Position numbers and translations under genes: made by a program. 64,000 nt of DNA. It comes from Arion vulgaris. Its lineage: Eukaryota > Mollusca > Gastropoda > Stylommatophora > Arionidae. The notes below the pieces were generated by a model. It made no database searches, had not been told where the DNA came from, and was given only the letters and a program-made list of their open reading frames with translations. Of this stretch, positions 10,615-21,267 are shown piece after piece (positions within the stretch are counted from its first letter, which is position 1; each line of letters begins with the position of its first letter). Location of the stretch: assembly GCA_020796225.1 (NCBI GenBank), contig CM036761.1, forward strand, positions 33,996,928 to 34,060,927, given 5' to 3'.

Positions 10615-10797
10615 TATCTGTCTATCTATATCCACTTTGTGTCCCCGTTTGACATATAATATTTCCACAAGAGATTTCCATTGTTTGCCGTTCTGCCGAT
10701 TTTTTAAACTAATTGTTTCCCGTGTCAGGCCACAATCTTTTACATATTTTATCGCAGTTCTTCTAAATGTTATTCTGAACGACCAGGCTATCTTTTC
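10615..10797 (-). mobile_element. LINE-g 3' end, split by a hAT-like insertion
   Basis: Minus-strand reading gives TRETISLKNRQNGKQWKSLV and YVKRGHKVDIDR, matching 50228-50345 (plus) and 31020-31145 (minus). Its continuation lies at 11880-11900, beyond the insert. Confidence 0.65.
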
Positions 10798-11871
10798 CAG
10801 TGGCGTAGCCTGATAATTCGTAATAGGTGTGCTGCTACTTAAAATGAATATGTGCCCCTCCTATTTAACATCTGTTCACCATTAATTGAAAAACCAACTA
10901 TATTTAATTACGCACCGATAGTTATTGAATTTAGAAAATATTTTTTTACAATAGTACATATTTCCACTTACATGTTTCACTTAAATATCAGATCCATTCT
11001 TCTTTCTTTGGTTGCTGGAAGCAATTCTTGATTCGAGATAGTAGTCGGCCAGTACACGCGTAAGATTTTTCGCAGACAAGTTGTATGAAAGGCGGAGAGT
11101 CTGGACATATCCTGTTCTGTCATTCTCCAGCATTCCGATCCGTACAGCAAAGTTGACAGCACACAGCTGTTATAGATACTAGTCTTGGTTCTGATGCTGT
11201 ATTGGGCAGATTTTCAGGCGGTCTGAAGGGTCATGAATGCACTGCGTGCTTTACTCAGTCTGTTTTAATGTCAGATCCAGCGCCTCCTTCATTGCTAATA
11301 ACACTCCAAGGTATGTGAAAGCGGTTGTATCTCGGAGGGTTTTACCTTCTAGTTTGACTGGTGCTGGGTTGCTATGTTCAGAGTCATTACTTCAGTTTTC
11401 TTCTGATTTATTTTCAGCCCAACCATCTCACTATATTGGTTAAGGCGGCAGGTCTTTTCCTGGATATCTCTATGTGTATGAGATAGAGTGCGATGTCATC
11501 TGCAAAATCTAGGTCTTCCAGAATGGATGTGAGCGTCCATCTAATACCTCTTGCCTTATCTTCCGTTGTTTTACGCATCACCCAATCTATGACAGTGTTG
11601 AATAATAGGGCTGACATAACACATCCTTGTCGCACGCCTGTTTTTACTTCAAACTTTAGCTCTTAGGTTTCAACACTGCATGCAAACTTGAACGCGTCCC
11701 TAGAGATGGCCTAAATTCTACAATAAACAGCTACTTATAGCTACTCTATAAATATTTAATAGTAAATATTACTGTGGATACTTAACAGAATAAATACTTT
11801 ATTTTTATTGTCCTTCTGGTCTGACATAGTTGTGCGCCGCACAGCTAGAACGCATGGAGAATACGCCACTG
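10798..11871. mobile_element. hAT-like element (1074 bp) carrying an antisense RT fragment
   Basis: Ends CAGTGGCGTAGCC and TACGCCACTG, flanked by 8-bp duplications atcttttc (10790-10797) and atattttc (11872-11879), one mismatch. The interior, 10977-11640, is a minus-strand RT fragment. I see no transposase. Confidence 0.65.
10977..11640 (-). mobile_element. Non-LTR RT fragment inside the hAT-like element
   Basis: Minus-strand frames, in order: RQGCVMSALLFNTVIDWVMR and EDLDFADDIALY (RT catalytic FADD), then FTYLGVLL, then STLLYGSECWRMTEQDMSRL and CLRKILRVYWPTTISNQELL. At least one frameshift and internal stops. This is palm plus C-terminal region of a LINE reverse transcriptase. Confidence 0.85.
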
Positions 11872-11884
11872 ATATTTTCCAGCC

Positions 11885-12058
11885 GCTGTCCACCAGAGAG
11901 AGAGAGAGAGAGCTGTTCTAGCCAATGTTCCAACTTGCATGCTCTAGCCAATGTTCCAACTTGCATGCTCTAGCCAATGTTCCAACTTGCATGTTCTAGC
12001 CAATGTTCCAACTTGCATGCTCTAGCCAATGTTCCAACTTGCATACAATATGCATGCC
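11885..12058. repeat. (AG)n and 26-bp minisatellite, 5 copies
   Basis: A gagagagagag tract at 11892-11912 is followed by units containing ctagccaatgttccaacttg with a period of 26 bp (11941, 11967). Confidence 0.9.
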
Positions 12059-12143
12059 CAACCTACCCCCATCGTTGTCTTTTAATAATACTATCACTTA
12101 ATTTATTGGAGACCGTTACCAAAGTGACTGTTGTCATTATTAT

Positions 12144-12306
12144 CAGGAGCGGCTCGTCATTAAGCGCCAGTGGGTCTGGCCCCACCAATAATTGGAAGGG
12201 GAAGCTTCCGGGAAAAGACAAGTAATAGTAAATACTCCAAAAAACATGATTTTTCAGAAAATTTGTGTCTGGCCCCACCAAGAAAAATTACTACGAACCG
12301 CCACTG
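12144..12306 (-). mobile_element. hAT-like MITE-1 copy
   Basis: Minus-orientation copy with ends CAGGAGCGGCTCGTCATTAA and ACGAACCGCCACTG. It shares ggccccaccaa and the aattttg block with the other copies. Target duplication is imperfect (AT-rich flank). Confidence 0.75.
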
Positions 12307-12309
12307 ATT

Positions 12310-12690
12310 ATATTATTTAAGAACAAATGTTACGAAAGCATGAACTAAGCTGTAGCACATCATCGTCATTGAGTAACTGTCATGCTGTCAATGTATACGC
12401 CATCGTTCTACCGATATTATGCTATCAGGGTCAAACCTGAAAGTTGACGTTAAAAGATAGGAAGCAAAAACTAGTCATAACAGAGATGTATGTCTCAGCC
12501 CAGTGGTTCTCAGCCATTTTCAGATGGATCCCCGTTGAAGATAATGAAAGACTGTCACACCCCACCATTTTCCTAATTAACCTCCGCTGAATTAACTGTA
12601 ATTTTCATAGAGATCACGAAAGAAAATGTTTATTACCCTGAGCTTTATAACAGCACTGTCCTCTACACACTATAACACTTGTTTTGTTTT
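12310..12690. other. Mostly unassigned, one hAT-like end
   Basis: cagtggttctcagccatttt at 12500-12519 resembles the CAGTGGTTCTCAACC terminus found in many hAT non-autonomous elements. The opposite end was not located. Confidence 0.4.
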
Positions 12691-12704
12691 TTCTCCATTC
12701 CTGT

Positions 12705-13089
12705 TTTGCCTTACAGCGTCAGTATAAGAAGAGATTTCTAGAACGAGTCTTTATGTGCCTTCATAAATAGTGTCTTTCGTCGCCTCTGTTATCTCTGAGG
12801 TCCACCATTTGCGTGGCCGGCATTTTGCTTTGTCTCCATTGTATCGGAACAACACTGCTCTTTGAGTAGCACTGTCTGTTGGTATTCTGCTTATGTGACC
12901 GAACCATTTAATTTGTTGTTTTTTGATGAAGTTCAGTGCTGATGTTATACCCACTTTATTCCTCATGTCTTCATTTCTCAACCGGTCTCTTCTTGATACT
13001 CCCAGCATTCTGCGTGGACACGTCAGCTCTCTCGTGACTAGTTTTCTTATATTATTTGATGTCAGCGTCCAGTTTAGTACTGATAGCAT
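12705..13089 (-). mobile_element. LINE-b 3' coding fragment
   Basis: Minus-strand frame 12751-13089: RELTCPRRMLGVSRRDRLRN, FIKKQQIKWFGHISRIPTDS, RPRKWWTSEITEATKDTI. One clean frame of 112 codons, so this is among the less decayed copies. Confidence 0.82.
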
Positions 13090-13239
13090 AATGGGGGAGG
13101 AGGAGGGAATATTGTGCTGAGCATTGCTCTTTTGTATTCATGGTGACACTTTAGCATTTAAAAATTGACGCCATTTGTTCTATTATTTGATTCGCTTTCA
13201 GTATAACACTGACAGTGAGAAACGTAAACATTTTTTTTC

Positions 13240-13513
13240 AAAATGTTCACAATAACTTAAAGAAAAATGTCCACAATAACTTTAAGACAAATGTCCACAA
13301 TAACTTTAAGAAAAATGTCCACAATAACTTTAAGAAAAATGTCCACAATAACTTTAAGAAAAATGTCCACAATAACTTTAAGAAAAATGTCCACAATAAC
13401 TTTAAGAAAAATGTCCACAATAACTTTAAGAAAAATGTCCACAATAACTTTAAGAAAAATGTCCACAATAACTTTAAGAAAAATGTCCACAATAACTTTA
13501 AGAAAAATGTCCA
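13240..13513. repeat. 24-bp minisatellite, about 11 copies
   Basis: Unit contains aatgtccacaataactttaa, period 24. Because 24 is divisible by three and the unit lacks stops in several frames, it stays open on both strands. None of these frames looks like a real protein. Confidence 0.95.
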
Positions 13514-13610
13514 GATGAGTTAAAATCTCTGATCTTCTTGGTAAATGTTTAAAGAAGAAATTGTTAGCTTACAGTTTTAATTTTAAAAAAACGTATTTTC
13601 ACAGGAAAAC

Positions 13611-13860
13611 TTCTTCTTCTACTTCTTCTTTAAATGCTCCATATCGACCACTTGTTAAACCACTCTTTGGGATTTGTATGTGATCTGAGCCTAAGAGCGA
13701 TTGTAATGCACCTACAAGTAGGCCAGCACATGCGATTTATGCAACACTTTTATTTACTAGGTAGTTTCCTAGGAATACATCAGTCGCCTCTTACGACATG
13801 CTTTGAAGGTGGCAGTGGTACTATTCTTTGCTCCCCTTGAGTACTCCGACAACACATAGG
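13611..13860 (-). mobile_element. SINE-A copy
   Basis: CTT tail, ctccatatcgaccacttg, cgcctcttacgacatgct, ends near acaacacatagg. Confidence 0.76.
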
Positions 13861-14150
13861 TGAAAACAAGTTAGTTTTAAAAACGCATTAAAACACAAAC
13901 TCCACTAGATTGAAGTCATGTCTGAAACGCACACAAGAACCCGTTATAGAAATATTGTTTAATCCTGACGCAGTGAAACAACCCAGTATTAAAGAAAGAA
14001 AAATATGATGAAGCAATGCTTGCATTTTAAATTATAGAAAATAGCTGTTGCGTGAGCTTATGCAGAATGATGTATTTTGTGTTAAAGTAGTTATTGGAGT
14101 AACTAGATGTGTTTGGCAACAATCATCATCAAGAACCAATATTTATATAT
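13861..14150. other. Unassigned stretch
   Basis: AT-rich, includes acccgttatagaaatattg and cctgacgcagtgaaaca, which resemble LINE-b 3' ends elsewhere (23158, 32760). Too degraded to delimit. Confidence 0.4.
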
Positions 14151-14154
14151 AGCC

Positions 14155-14620
14155 CTTTTCTTCTTTCTTCTTCTACTTCTTCTTCTACTTCTTCTTCTTC
14201 TTCACCTTTCAACTCCTAACAGAGCACAGGTCTTCAACAAACGTCTTCCAGCTCTTCCTCTCCCCTGTCATTCCTTCCAATTCTTTCCAATTCATTCATC
14301 CTGTTGATGTCAGCCTCTAGCTCTCTTCTCGGGTATGTCTAGGTCTTCCCCTACTCCTCTTTCTCTACTGGTTCCAAATCATTGCATCTCTTGCAATTCT
14401 TCTGGTCTTTCATCTCAATGTATGTCCTATCTATCGCTAGCATCTCTTCCTTAGCTCTTTCTCCACTGGTATCTGCTTAGCTCTTTCTCTGAGTTCCTCG
14501 TTCGTAATCTTATCATACGATTTCTATCCCTCAATTTTACGTAAACATCCATTTATAAAGGTCTGTAGTTTTCTGGTGGTTTCTTTTGTTATCTTCCTTG
14601 ATCTTTTCTTCTTTTAATTG
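14155..14620 (-). mobile_element. LINE-d C-terminal fragment
   Basis: Reading the minus strand: KTTRKLQTFINGCLRKI, DKITNEELRERAKQIPVEKE, GHTLR, RGRPRHT, then a GAA-rich terminus (CTT run on plus at 14155-14205). Frames are interrupted. Confidence 0.75.
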
Positions 14621-14719
14621 ACAGATTGTTAATTGACAAGTGTGTTACTGTGAGAATTTATGAGTTTGCCTTTGTTTCTCTAGCCTTCAAGCTCATCCCT
14701 ACGTCTCTTTTCAAAAGGC

Positions 14720-15140
14720 CCTACAACTTTGTTGTCTCCCACAAGAACAAATAGTTCATAACTAAATTTGGTTGTCATTTAATTTTCTCATGAGCCACAA
14801 GTCATTTTTATCTCAGTCAAGGTTTTAGTAACTTTGTCATTCATATAATGGAACTACTCTCATTACTCTGGGAAAATTAATAAATAAGATTGAAATATTT
14901 TTAGAAAGTGGTAACATGATATTAGTGTCCTCGATTCTACACACAAACAGGTTAAACAATGTTAATGAGATTACGGTAGATGTGATTACTAGTTCTGATG
15001 AACTTTCAAATGGAAGAAAGGACGATTACAACGAACTAATTTCTGCAGCAAGAATTTTTTTATTTCTATATTTAATCCATTGTTTGATAACAATTTTTGT
15101 GTCAAAATGTTGACTTATTTCGATTTTCTGCTTTGTAAAA
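14720..15140. other. Unassigned stretch
   Basis: 14630-14700 is shared with 26930-27050 (ttactgtgagaa, gcctttgtttctct-like), so it is dispersed. The remainder has no visible motif. Confidence 0.4.
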
Positions 15141-15144
15141 CTAG

Positions 15145-15400
15145 GCATAACATCAAGAAAATGAAATATTTCGGACATCAAACGACATGGGTGCCTAGAG
15201 AAGATAATTTTGGAAGGAATGGTGCCGGGAAGACGAATGAGAAGAAGACCTAAAAGACGATGGGTGCAAGATGTCATTGACGATCTTAGAATGACTACAG
15301 CTGACCCCGTGCAACTAGCACAGAACAGAGAGTTTTTCATGACTGCTGTCATGTGAGCCAGGTTCCAGAAGGGACAAGCTACTTAACGTTGATGATGAAA
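15145..15400 (+). mobile_element. LINE-e 3' coding fragment
   Basis: Plus-strand frames read KYFGH, GMVPGRRMRRRPKRRWVQDV, IDDLRMTTADPVQLAQNREF, FMTAVM, then the terminus gggacaagctactt...gatgatgaaa. An inverted relative lies at 18430-18740. Confidence 0.8.
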
Positions 15401-15487
15401 ACTACTTTATTTTGTGTAAAATATACAAGATCTGCAGATAGCACTCTGTGTAGACTTTATATCTCTCTTGTGATAAGTTGTGTTTTT

Positions 15488-15690
15488 ATTGTCCACTTCC
15501 AGGTTTGTTGTTCGTGTTTGTTCTTCGCGGCCAATTTTATCATTCTTATTGCGATATATAATTGATCTTTGACAAGAACGTTTTTTACGTTGTGCCAATT
15601 ATGCGCCTATGGTGACTAGGTCAGTACATCCGATTTGGCCAGCATTTTATTTACTAGGGTAGCTTGTCCTAGGATCTGCTCTTTTACGAT
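15488..15690 (-). mobile_element. SINE-C copy (SINE-A relative)
   Basis: Shares gtgccaattatgcgcctatg, ttatttactagggtagcttg with SINE-A but has its own segment (gatctttgacaagaacg) in common with SINE-B. The same variant occurs at 60905-61095. Confidence 0.6.
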
Positions 15691-15885
15691 CATCTTTCGT
15701 CGTGTATTTGGGCTTTATGATCTACGCCAAAGAGCTGTGTAACCTTTCTGACTATGTTCTGGATTAAAAACATTTCACAGTCTTTTTTGGCACATAAGCT
15801 TGTCAACTTCCAGGTTTTACAATGATAGCATAATGTCAGCAGAAAATCACGTAGACATCGGCAACATTGACAGTAACTCAATGAT
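15690..15885 (-). mobile_element. Unidentified repeat element, short copy
   Basis: Matches 61436-61570: tcttttacgatcatctttcg, tttatgatctacgccaaaga, then acatttcacagtctttttt. Minus-strand reading gives FGVDHKAQIHDER. No domain recognised. Confidence 0.5.
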
Positions 15886-15924
15886 GATGACATGAATACA
15901 GTTTTGTATATCTCGACTAGACAT

Positions 15925-16110
15925 CGAGGAAGATTGGCTCATAAACTACATCATGTTCCAGAAACTGGGAACATTGTCTCATAAACAACATCATGTCCCA
16001 GAAACTGGGAAGATTGACTCATAAAACAACATCATGTCCTGTAAAATGGAAATATTGGCTCATTACCAACATCGTTTCCCGGAAACTGGGAACATTTGTT
16101 TATAAACATG
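15925..16110. repeat. Tandem repeat, about 40 bp, 4-5 diverged copies
   Basis: Units contain ggctcataaac, aacatcatgtcc and cagaaactgggaa, each with point changes. Confidence 0.8.
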
Positions 16111-16137
16111 ACATCATATCCCGAGAGCTGATTTATT

Positions 16138-16345
16138 TGGGTCACATTAAACGTAACAGTGGTTTGGAGAGAGCAGTAATGAAGGGCACGATTCCTTGAG
16201 GACGAGGCAGGAGACGACAAAGATGATGGTGGCAGCAAGATATTAAAGAAACATTGAGTATGGCATCAAAGGAGGTGGACGAACGTACTAGAGAAAAATG
16301 TTTTTAGACGGGCTCTGATGAGAGCGACATTCTGAAAAAGGCATG
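16138..16345 (+). mobile_element. LINE-e-like 3' fragment
   Basis: Plus-strand frame reads GHIKRNSGLERAVMKGTIP, then (broken) GRGRRRQR. Same position of GHI and basic patch as at 15145. Confidence 0.65.
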
Positions 16346-16619
16346 CTACATGATCTAGTACTTCAGTCTACACCATCATCAAGAAAATAGATGACCCATG
16401 TCTGCCGACAGAAACTAGACGAGAATGTTATCTTACAAATACTCAACAAATGCTTATTTCTAAAAGTAAGATAAAAAAGAATATGACAGATTCAATAACA
16501 TAATAAGGTCAAGTACAATATAGTGAAAGAAAATTTGCTCTATCTGAGATCTAGTGAACTCTAAAAACCACAAAGAAAACACGCAACATATTTGAATAGA
16601 TAAATAAATAAAGGACAAC

Positions 16620-17340
16620 ATCACGTCCACGAACTATCTATTGTCTATTCCCAGGTGGAAGATGGAGTTGACAGTCCACACTTGCCGTTAAGCGTAGGGA
16701 TGGGAGCTTTAATTTGCGTTCTAGGGCTAGATGAGTCGCCCTTATTGTGTTATATCCGTGTTTATGTAGTGTGGTCTTGATATTGTCTATCCATCTTTTT
16801 CTTGGTCTTCCCTTAGCTCTAGTACCCGATCTCTTTTATTGTATGCTGTTATTGGTGGTTGGTTGTATTTCATTCTCATTAAATGTCCAAACCACTGCAT
16901 TTGTTGTCTTTCGATGTATTCGGTGCATGAAGTTATGTCCACTCTGCTTCTGGTGTCCTCATTTCGTAGTCTGTCTTTCCTGGTGACTCCCACTGCCTTC
17001 CTCAAGCATTTCATTTCACACGTGGTGAGCTTTCTGTGATGTGTTGCTGTAAGAGACCAAGTTTGGCACTGGTAACAAAGTGTTGGTACGAAAATACTTT
17101 TTTATCATCTGTCTTTTCACTTTCATTTTGATCTTTGGGTGTTGTAGTAATGGTGCCAGCTGGTAGGCCACTGCATTTGTTTGTTGACGCCTTGTCTCTA
17201 TTTCTCTATCTAGTTTTTTGTTCTCTGTAAACATGCTGACAAAATATTTGAATTCAGAAACTTGTTTTACTCTGGTGTTGTCTATATGTACCATGACAAC
17301 ATTTGTACCCTTGTCCACAAACTGTACACTTGATAAAAAA
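16620..17340 (-). mobile_element. LINE RT C-terminal fragment
   Basis: Minus-strand order: VDKGTNVVMVHIDNTRVKQV, SEFKYFVSMFTENKKLDREI, MKCLRKAVGVTRKDRLRNED, RQQMQWFGHLMRM, then GRPRKRWIDNI. This is the typical post-palm region of a non-LTR RT with two or three frame breaks. Confidence 0.82.
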
Positions 17341-17560
17341 AGGAGTTTTGTTAATGAGAAACAAATGTTGACCCATGTCAGGAGAAGAACATTGAAGTGG
17401 GCCTGGCATACCCTGCGGAAGACACAGTCGAATGTCACTAGACGGGCACTAGAGAGAAACCTGAAGAGAAATGGAAAATGGGATGTCCCAAAGAGACTCG
17501 GGGAAGAAGTCTACTTGAACAACTGGTGGATGCTATATTATCTTTACGTGGTTGGTTTAC
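17340..17560 (+). mobile_element. LINE-f fragment
   Basis: Plus-strand frame: THVRRRTLKWAWHTLRKTQS, NVTRRALERNLKRNGKWDVP. It abuts the oppositely oriented LINE at 17340, so the two form a chimaeric junction. Confidence 0.7.
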
Positions 17561-17619
17561 AGGAAACCCTGATTTTTTACTCTACGGTCTAAATTACAAC
17601 TACCTTTGAAGTTGGAGTA

Positions 17620-17862
17620 GTTACCAGGGCCCACATTTGGGGTGTAAAGAATAGAACCACTGTTACCTGCCACGCATGTCGTAAGAGGCCACTAAGGAGG
17701 TTTGGCTGAAATTGGATGCACGTGTCCTAAACGTGTAGAAGTCTATGCGTTTAGGGGCCTACCAAACCAATGTGCAACGTATACACGTTCTTGGCAAAGA
17801 TCAAACATATCACAAAGAGTGATTAAAATTGGTCGTAAAGAACGAACGCAAAGAAGAAGGAG
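17620..17862 (+). mobile_element. SINE-B copy
   Basis: Starts cagggcccacatttggggtg, core acgcatgtcgtaagaggcc, ends aacgaacgcaaagaagaagg. Reverse of 50944-51195. It shares core and AAG tail with SINE-A, but the middle is unrelated. Confidence 0.75.
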
Positions 17863-18214
17863 ATGTAAATTACAAGCACCTCTTAAGTCGGAGTACGGCA
17901 CACCTGATTAGCGAGAAATACTGGGGATAAGGAAAGCAAACACTTTCACGCAAAAATCAGTCAGAGAAGCCAAAATAGAAGATGTGGCTATGCCTGAATT
18001 CACAGCAGGCGAAAAACAAAATTCTCAAATTTTCAGATTACCGATGCAGAGTTCGCTGTACGTAATTTACTTTGACATGCAAACATATAGATCGAAATTC
18101 GGATGCGTTTGTCGTACATTCTGTGGAGGCCTATGAACCGAGACGTATTAATACGCTGCATACCCAGGTTCTCGGCGAAAACAACACAAACCACACAAAA
18201 ATGTTAACTTATTT

Positions 18215-18425
18215 GAATTTTTTTTCAATTCAGAAGTACTTGAGCTTTCAGCTCTTCGACTCGGTGCCATGGACATCGTAACCCTTCGGTTCGGTGCCAC
18301 CAACACCGTAAATCTGGAGAACCTGTGACTTTTCTGCCAGCCCACGAAATTGAACCGAACTCGCAAGGGTATTGTCACCCGTCGTCCAACGCGCTTCGAA
18401 AACGCTAGGCAGACGGGCTAACTTA
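18215..18425 (-). mobile_element. SINE-4 copy
   Basis: Minus-strand relative of 43997-44201: cttgagctttcagctcttcg, cggtgccatggacatcgtaa and the tRNA-like head near 18350-18400. Confidence 0.7.
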
Positions 18426-18429
18426 GTTG

Positions 18430-18745
18430 ATAAGGGCGAACGCCATGAAGAAGAAGTTATTATCATCATCAAGTAGCTTGTCCATTCCGGAACTTGGCTC
18501 CAACGACAGCAATCCTGAAAAACTGTCTGTTCCGTGGAAGTTGGCCGGCGTCAGCAGCAGTCATTCTCAGATCGTCAATGACATCTTGCACCCATCGTCT
18601 TCTAGGTCTTCATCTCATTCTTCTTCAAGGCACCATTCCTCCAAAATTATCTTCTCTATGTACTCATGTTGTTTGATGTGTCCGTAATATTTAATTTTCC
18701 TTAATTGTAAGCTCTCTAATAGCCAACTCTCTTTAACATCAAGCT
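18430..18745 (-). mobile_element. LINE-e fragment
   Basis: Reverse complement of the 15145-15370 sequence, including tgacatcttgcacccatcgt and aaattatcttctctatgtac. Confidence 0.78.
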
Positions 18746-18789
18746 GTTGCAGAAGAAGACATACAAATGACACAAACATATAATTCAAT

Positions 18790-18955
18790 CACATCAGTGG
18801 TAGCTCATTTTCTGCGAAAGACACAGTCGAGTGTAACTAGACAAGCACTTGAGCGGAAACCACAAGAAAAATGGAAAAGGAGACGCTCCAAACAGACCTG
18901 GAGATGGAGTTCATGATTAAAGGAAAGATATAGGAAATTATGGGAAGCCATGAGA
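18790..18955 (+). mobile_element. LINE-f fragment
   Basis: tgcgaaagacacagtcgagt, aagcacttgagcggaaacc, as in 2076-2325. Its terminus reappears at 20100-20190 (ggaaaattggagaac), suggesting that later insertions split it. Confidence 0.65.
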
Positions 18956-18957
18956 GC

Positions 18958-19460
18958 CGTAGTAGCGCAGTTGTTTGTGAACTTACTTCTTATGCTAGTT
19001 GTCTGGATTCAATTCTACATTGGGTGTTGAATATTTTTTCCGACCGTATCGGCTCTCAAGTCGACTCAGCCTCAATTGACAACCAGGAAAAGCACTGGGA
19101 AGTAAAGGTGATCGGCATGGTTTTTACCACATCACCCATCGTGTGCCGACAGTCGATTAAAAAAACGTCCCTAACACAGTAAGTCAAGTAAAGTAAAGGA
19201 ACCCTTTCATACCTCGTGGTATATAGGTCAATACAGTGTTAGGCCTGTATTTTCATTGACCGTCGGCACACGATGGGTGATATGGTTAGCATCACGCCGG
19301 CCGCCTTTACTTTCCCAGAGCATGTCTGGTACCCAGTTGAGGCTGGGTCGACCTGAGGCCGTCGCGGTCGGGAAAAAATTCCACGCTCCCTAACACAGTA
19401 TTACCCAATATACCTCGAGGTATTAAAAAGGGTTCTTTTACCTTATTTACTTTTTTTATG
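18958..19460 (+). mobile_element. SINE-3 copy with a nested SINE-3
   Basis: tRNA-like head (gtagtagcgcagttgtttgtg; B box ggattcaattc), then body ctcaagtcgactcagcctca, gtgtgccgacagtcgatt. It is interrupted at 19181 by a second copy and resumes at 19401 (ttacccaatatacctcgagg). Confidence 0.82.
19182..19386 (-). mobile_element. SINE-3, 5'-truncated, nested
   Basis: Minus-strand copy lacking the tRNA-like head, flanked by a perfect 14-bp duplication tccctaacacagta (19168-19181 and 19387-19400). Confidence 0.88.
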
Positions 19461-19465
19461 GGCAG

Positions 19466-20096
19466 CCATAAAGAAAGATGACAAAATGCATCATGACAGT
19501 AAATGAAACTGATCTAAGACAAGTGCAGCAATTTAAATACCTCGGAGTCCTGGTAACATCAAATTGCAGATGCCGATCAGAAATAAAGAACAGAATAGGA
19601 TCGTTCCTGAAAAATGAGAATCATTATCTGCAACAAGTTCTTGCCAATTGCGATCAGAATGTGAGTTATTAAGTGCTACATAGAAATAATACTGACATAC
19701 GGATGCGAGTCATGGACAATGAACACACAGATCGAAAAATCTTTGAAGGCCACAGAGATGTGGTTTTACAGAAGAATGATGAGAATCTCATGTACTGCTA
19801 AAATGACTAATATTGAGGTGCTGAACGAGATCAAGACACAGAGAAGGTTTATCATCAATATAAGAAAGAAGCTGTCATCATTTTTCAGGCATGTGATGAG
19901 GAGGAGAGGTTTAGAACACATTGTGACAACTGGTAAAATCGAGGGTAGACGAGACAGAGGAAAACAGAGAGAGAAAATGTTTAATAACCTGACTTCATGG
20001 CACGGTAGATCGTCAACATCTGAGTTGATAGTAAACTCCAAAGACAGAGATGTGTGGAGATCCATGATCGTCTACGCGCGTCGGCACGGTACCTGA
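19466..20096 (+). mobile_element. LINE RT C-terminal fragment
   Basis: Plus-strand frames: QQFKYLGVLVTSNCRCRSEI, then (after a break) KATEMWFYRRMMRISCTAKM, HVMRRRGLEHIVTTGKIEGR, LTSWHGRSSTSELIVNSKDR, WRSMIV. A classic C-terminal tail of a LINE ORF2, 125 codons open at 19719-20096. Confidence 0.85.
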
Positions 20097-20208
20097 TGAT
20101 GATAAAGAAAACGGCAAGAGACCAGGAAAATTGGAGAACAACTGCTGAGACCCTATGCTCCACTAGAAACAGAGAGGAATACGAAGTAGTGTCACCACAT
20201 TCGTGTTA

Positions 20209-20466
20209 ATTTTTCTTCTTTTTCGAACGCTCCATATCGACCACTTGTTAATCACTAGGTGTAATTTATATGTGATCTGAGCTTAAGAGCGATTGTACTT
20301 TGTGCCAGTTATGCGCCTACAAGTAGGTCAGCACATCCGATTTCTGCGATGCTTTTATTGACTAGGGTAATTTCCCTAGTTCCTACATCAATCGCCTCTT
20401 GCGACATACTTTGTAGGTCGCAGTGGTACTATTCTTTGCTTCCTTGCTAGTCCCGCACCGATCCGT
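20209..20466 (-). mobile_element. SINE-A copy
   Basis: ctccatatcgaccacttgtt to gtcccgcaccg, full length. Confidence 0.78.
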
Positions 20467-20754
20467 GTTAATGATGTATCATGCTGTTTCTTATTTACAA
20501 GATACGTGGGGTGTACAGAATTCGATTACTTTCTAGTGCACTTGATTAACTATTGTTAATTTGTTCAGACTTGTGTAACGGATAAATGACATGATACGCA
20601 CTAAAAGTAACAAGTTCGTTTTTACTGAAATATATTTTTTTAACGCTAAACCAGACAGTAGAACAATAAATATAATATCTGAACTATCTTCACTTCCTGT
20701 TTCTTATCCTAGAATTGAGACTACATGAGAAATAGGGCAATTCATTTTCATGAT

Positions 20755-20922
20755 GGGGAAGTTGGGACAGATTAACCTTTGCTTGAATTACACTGAAAAA
20801 CAAAGAATGAAGTGACTCGGTCACTTGGTAAAATACAACCAAAAGACGGTGTGTACAGAGTCTTCTAGAACAGAACATCAGGAAAGGAGGCGAGTGGAAG
20901 ACCATGAAAAAGATGGGTGTAT
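20755..20922 (+). mobile_element. LINE-a fragment
   Basis: gcttgaattacactgaaaaa, gaagtgactcggtcacttgg, cttctagaacagaacatcag: the same block as 31505-31610. It runs straight into a SINE-A copy. Confidence 0.7.
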
Positions 20923-21167
20923 ACGCTCCATATCGACCACATCTTAATCACTCTGTGTGATTTGTATGTAATATGAGCATAAGAGAGATTGTACGTTGCG
21001 CCAGTTATGCGCCTACTACAAGTAAGCCAGCACATCCGATTTCTGCGACGCTTTGTATTTACTATGGTAGCTTCCCTAGACCCTACATCATTTTCTCTTA
21101 TGACATGCCGTGGAGGTCGCAGTGGTATTATTCTTTGCATCCCATGCGGACCCCGGCACCGCACGGG
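20923..21167 (-). mobile_element. SINE-A copy
   Basis: acgctccatatcgaccacat to caccgcacggg, full length, only about 460 bp from the previous SINE-A in the same orientation. Confidence 0.78.
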
Positions 21168-21267
21168 AGGTGTGAAACATTCGAGTGTAGAATTGATCCA
21201 GCTTCGAATACGGAGCCTAATTGGTGCAAAAATCGATTCGGTTTATTTTGGTTGTCGTAGTAATCGC

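Noticed and set aside
13215..13523. Long ORFs on both strands in the 24-bp array
   Set aside because: Period divisible by three keeps frames open. Both strands and several frames are equally open, so no coding signal.
14107..14307. ORF with a poly-Leu stretch as a membrane or signal peptide
   Set aside because: Poly-Leu is the CTT-rich tail of a minus-strand LINE-d.
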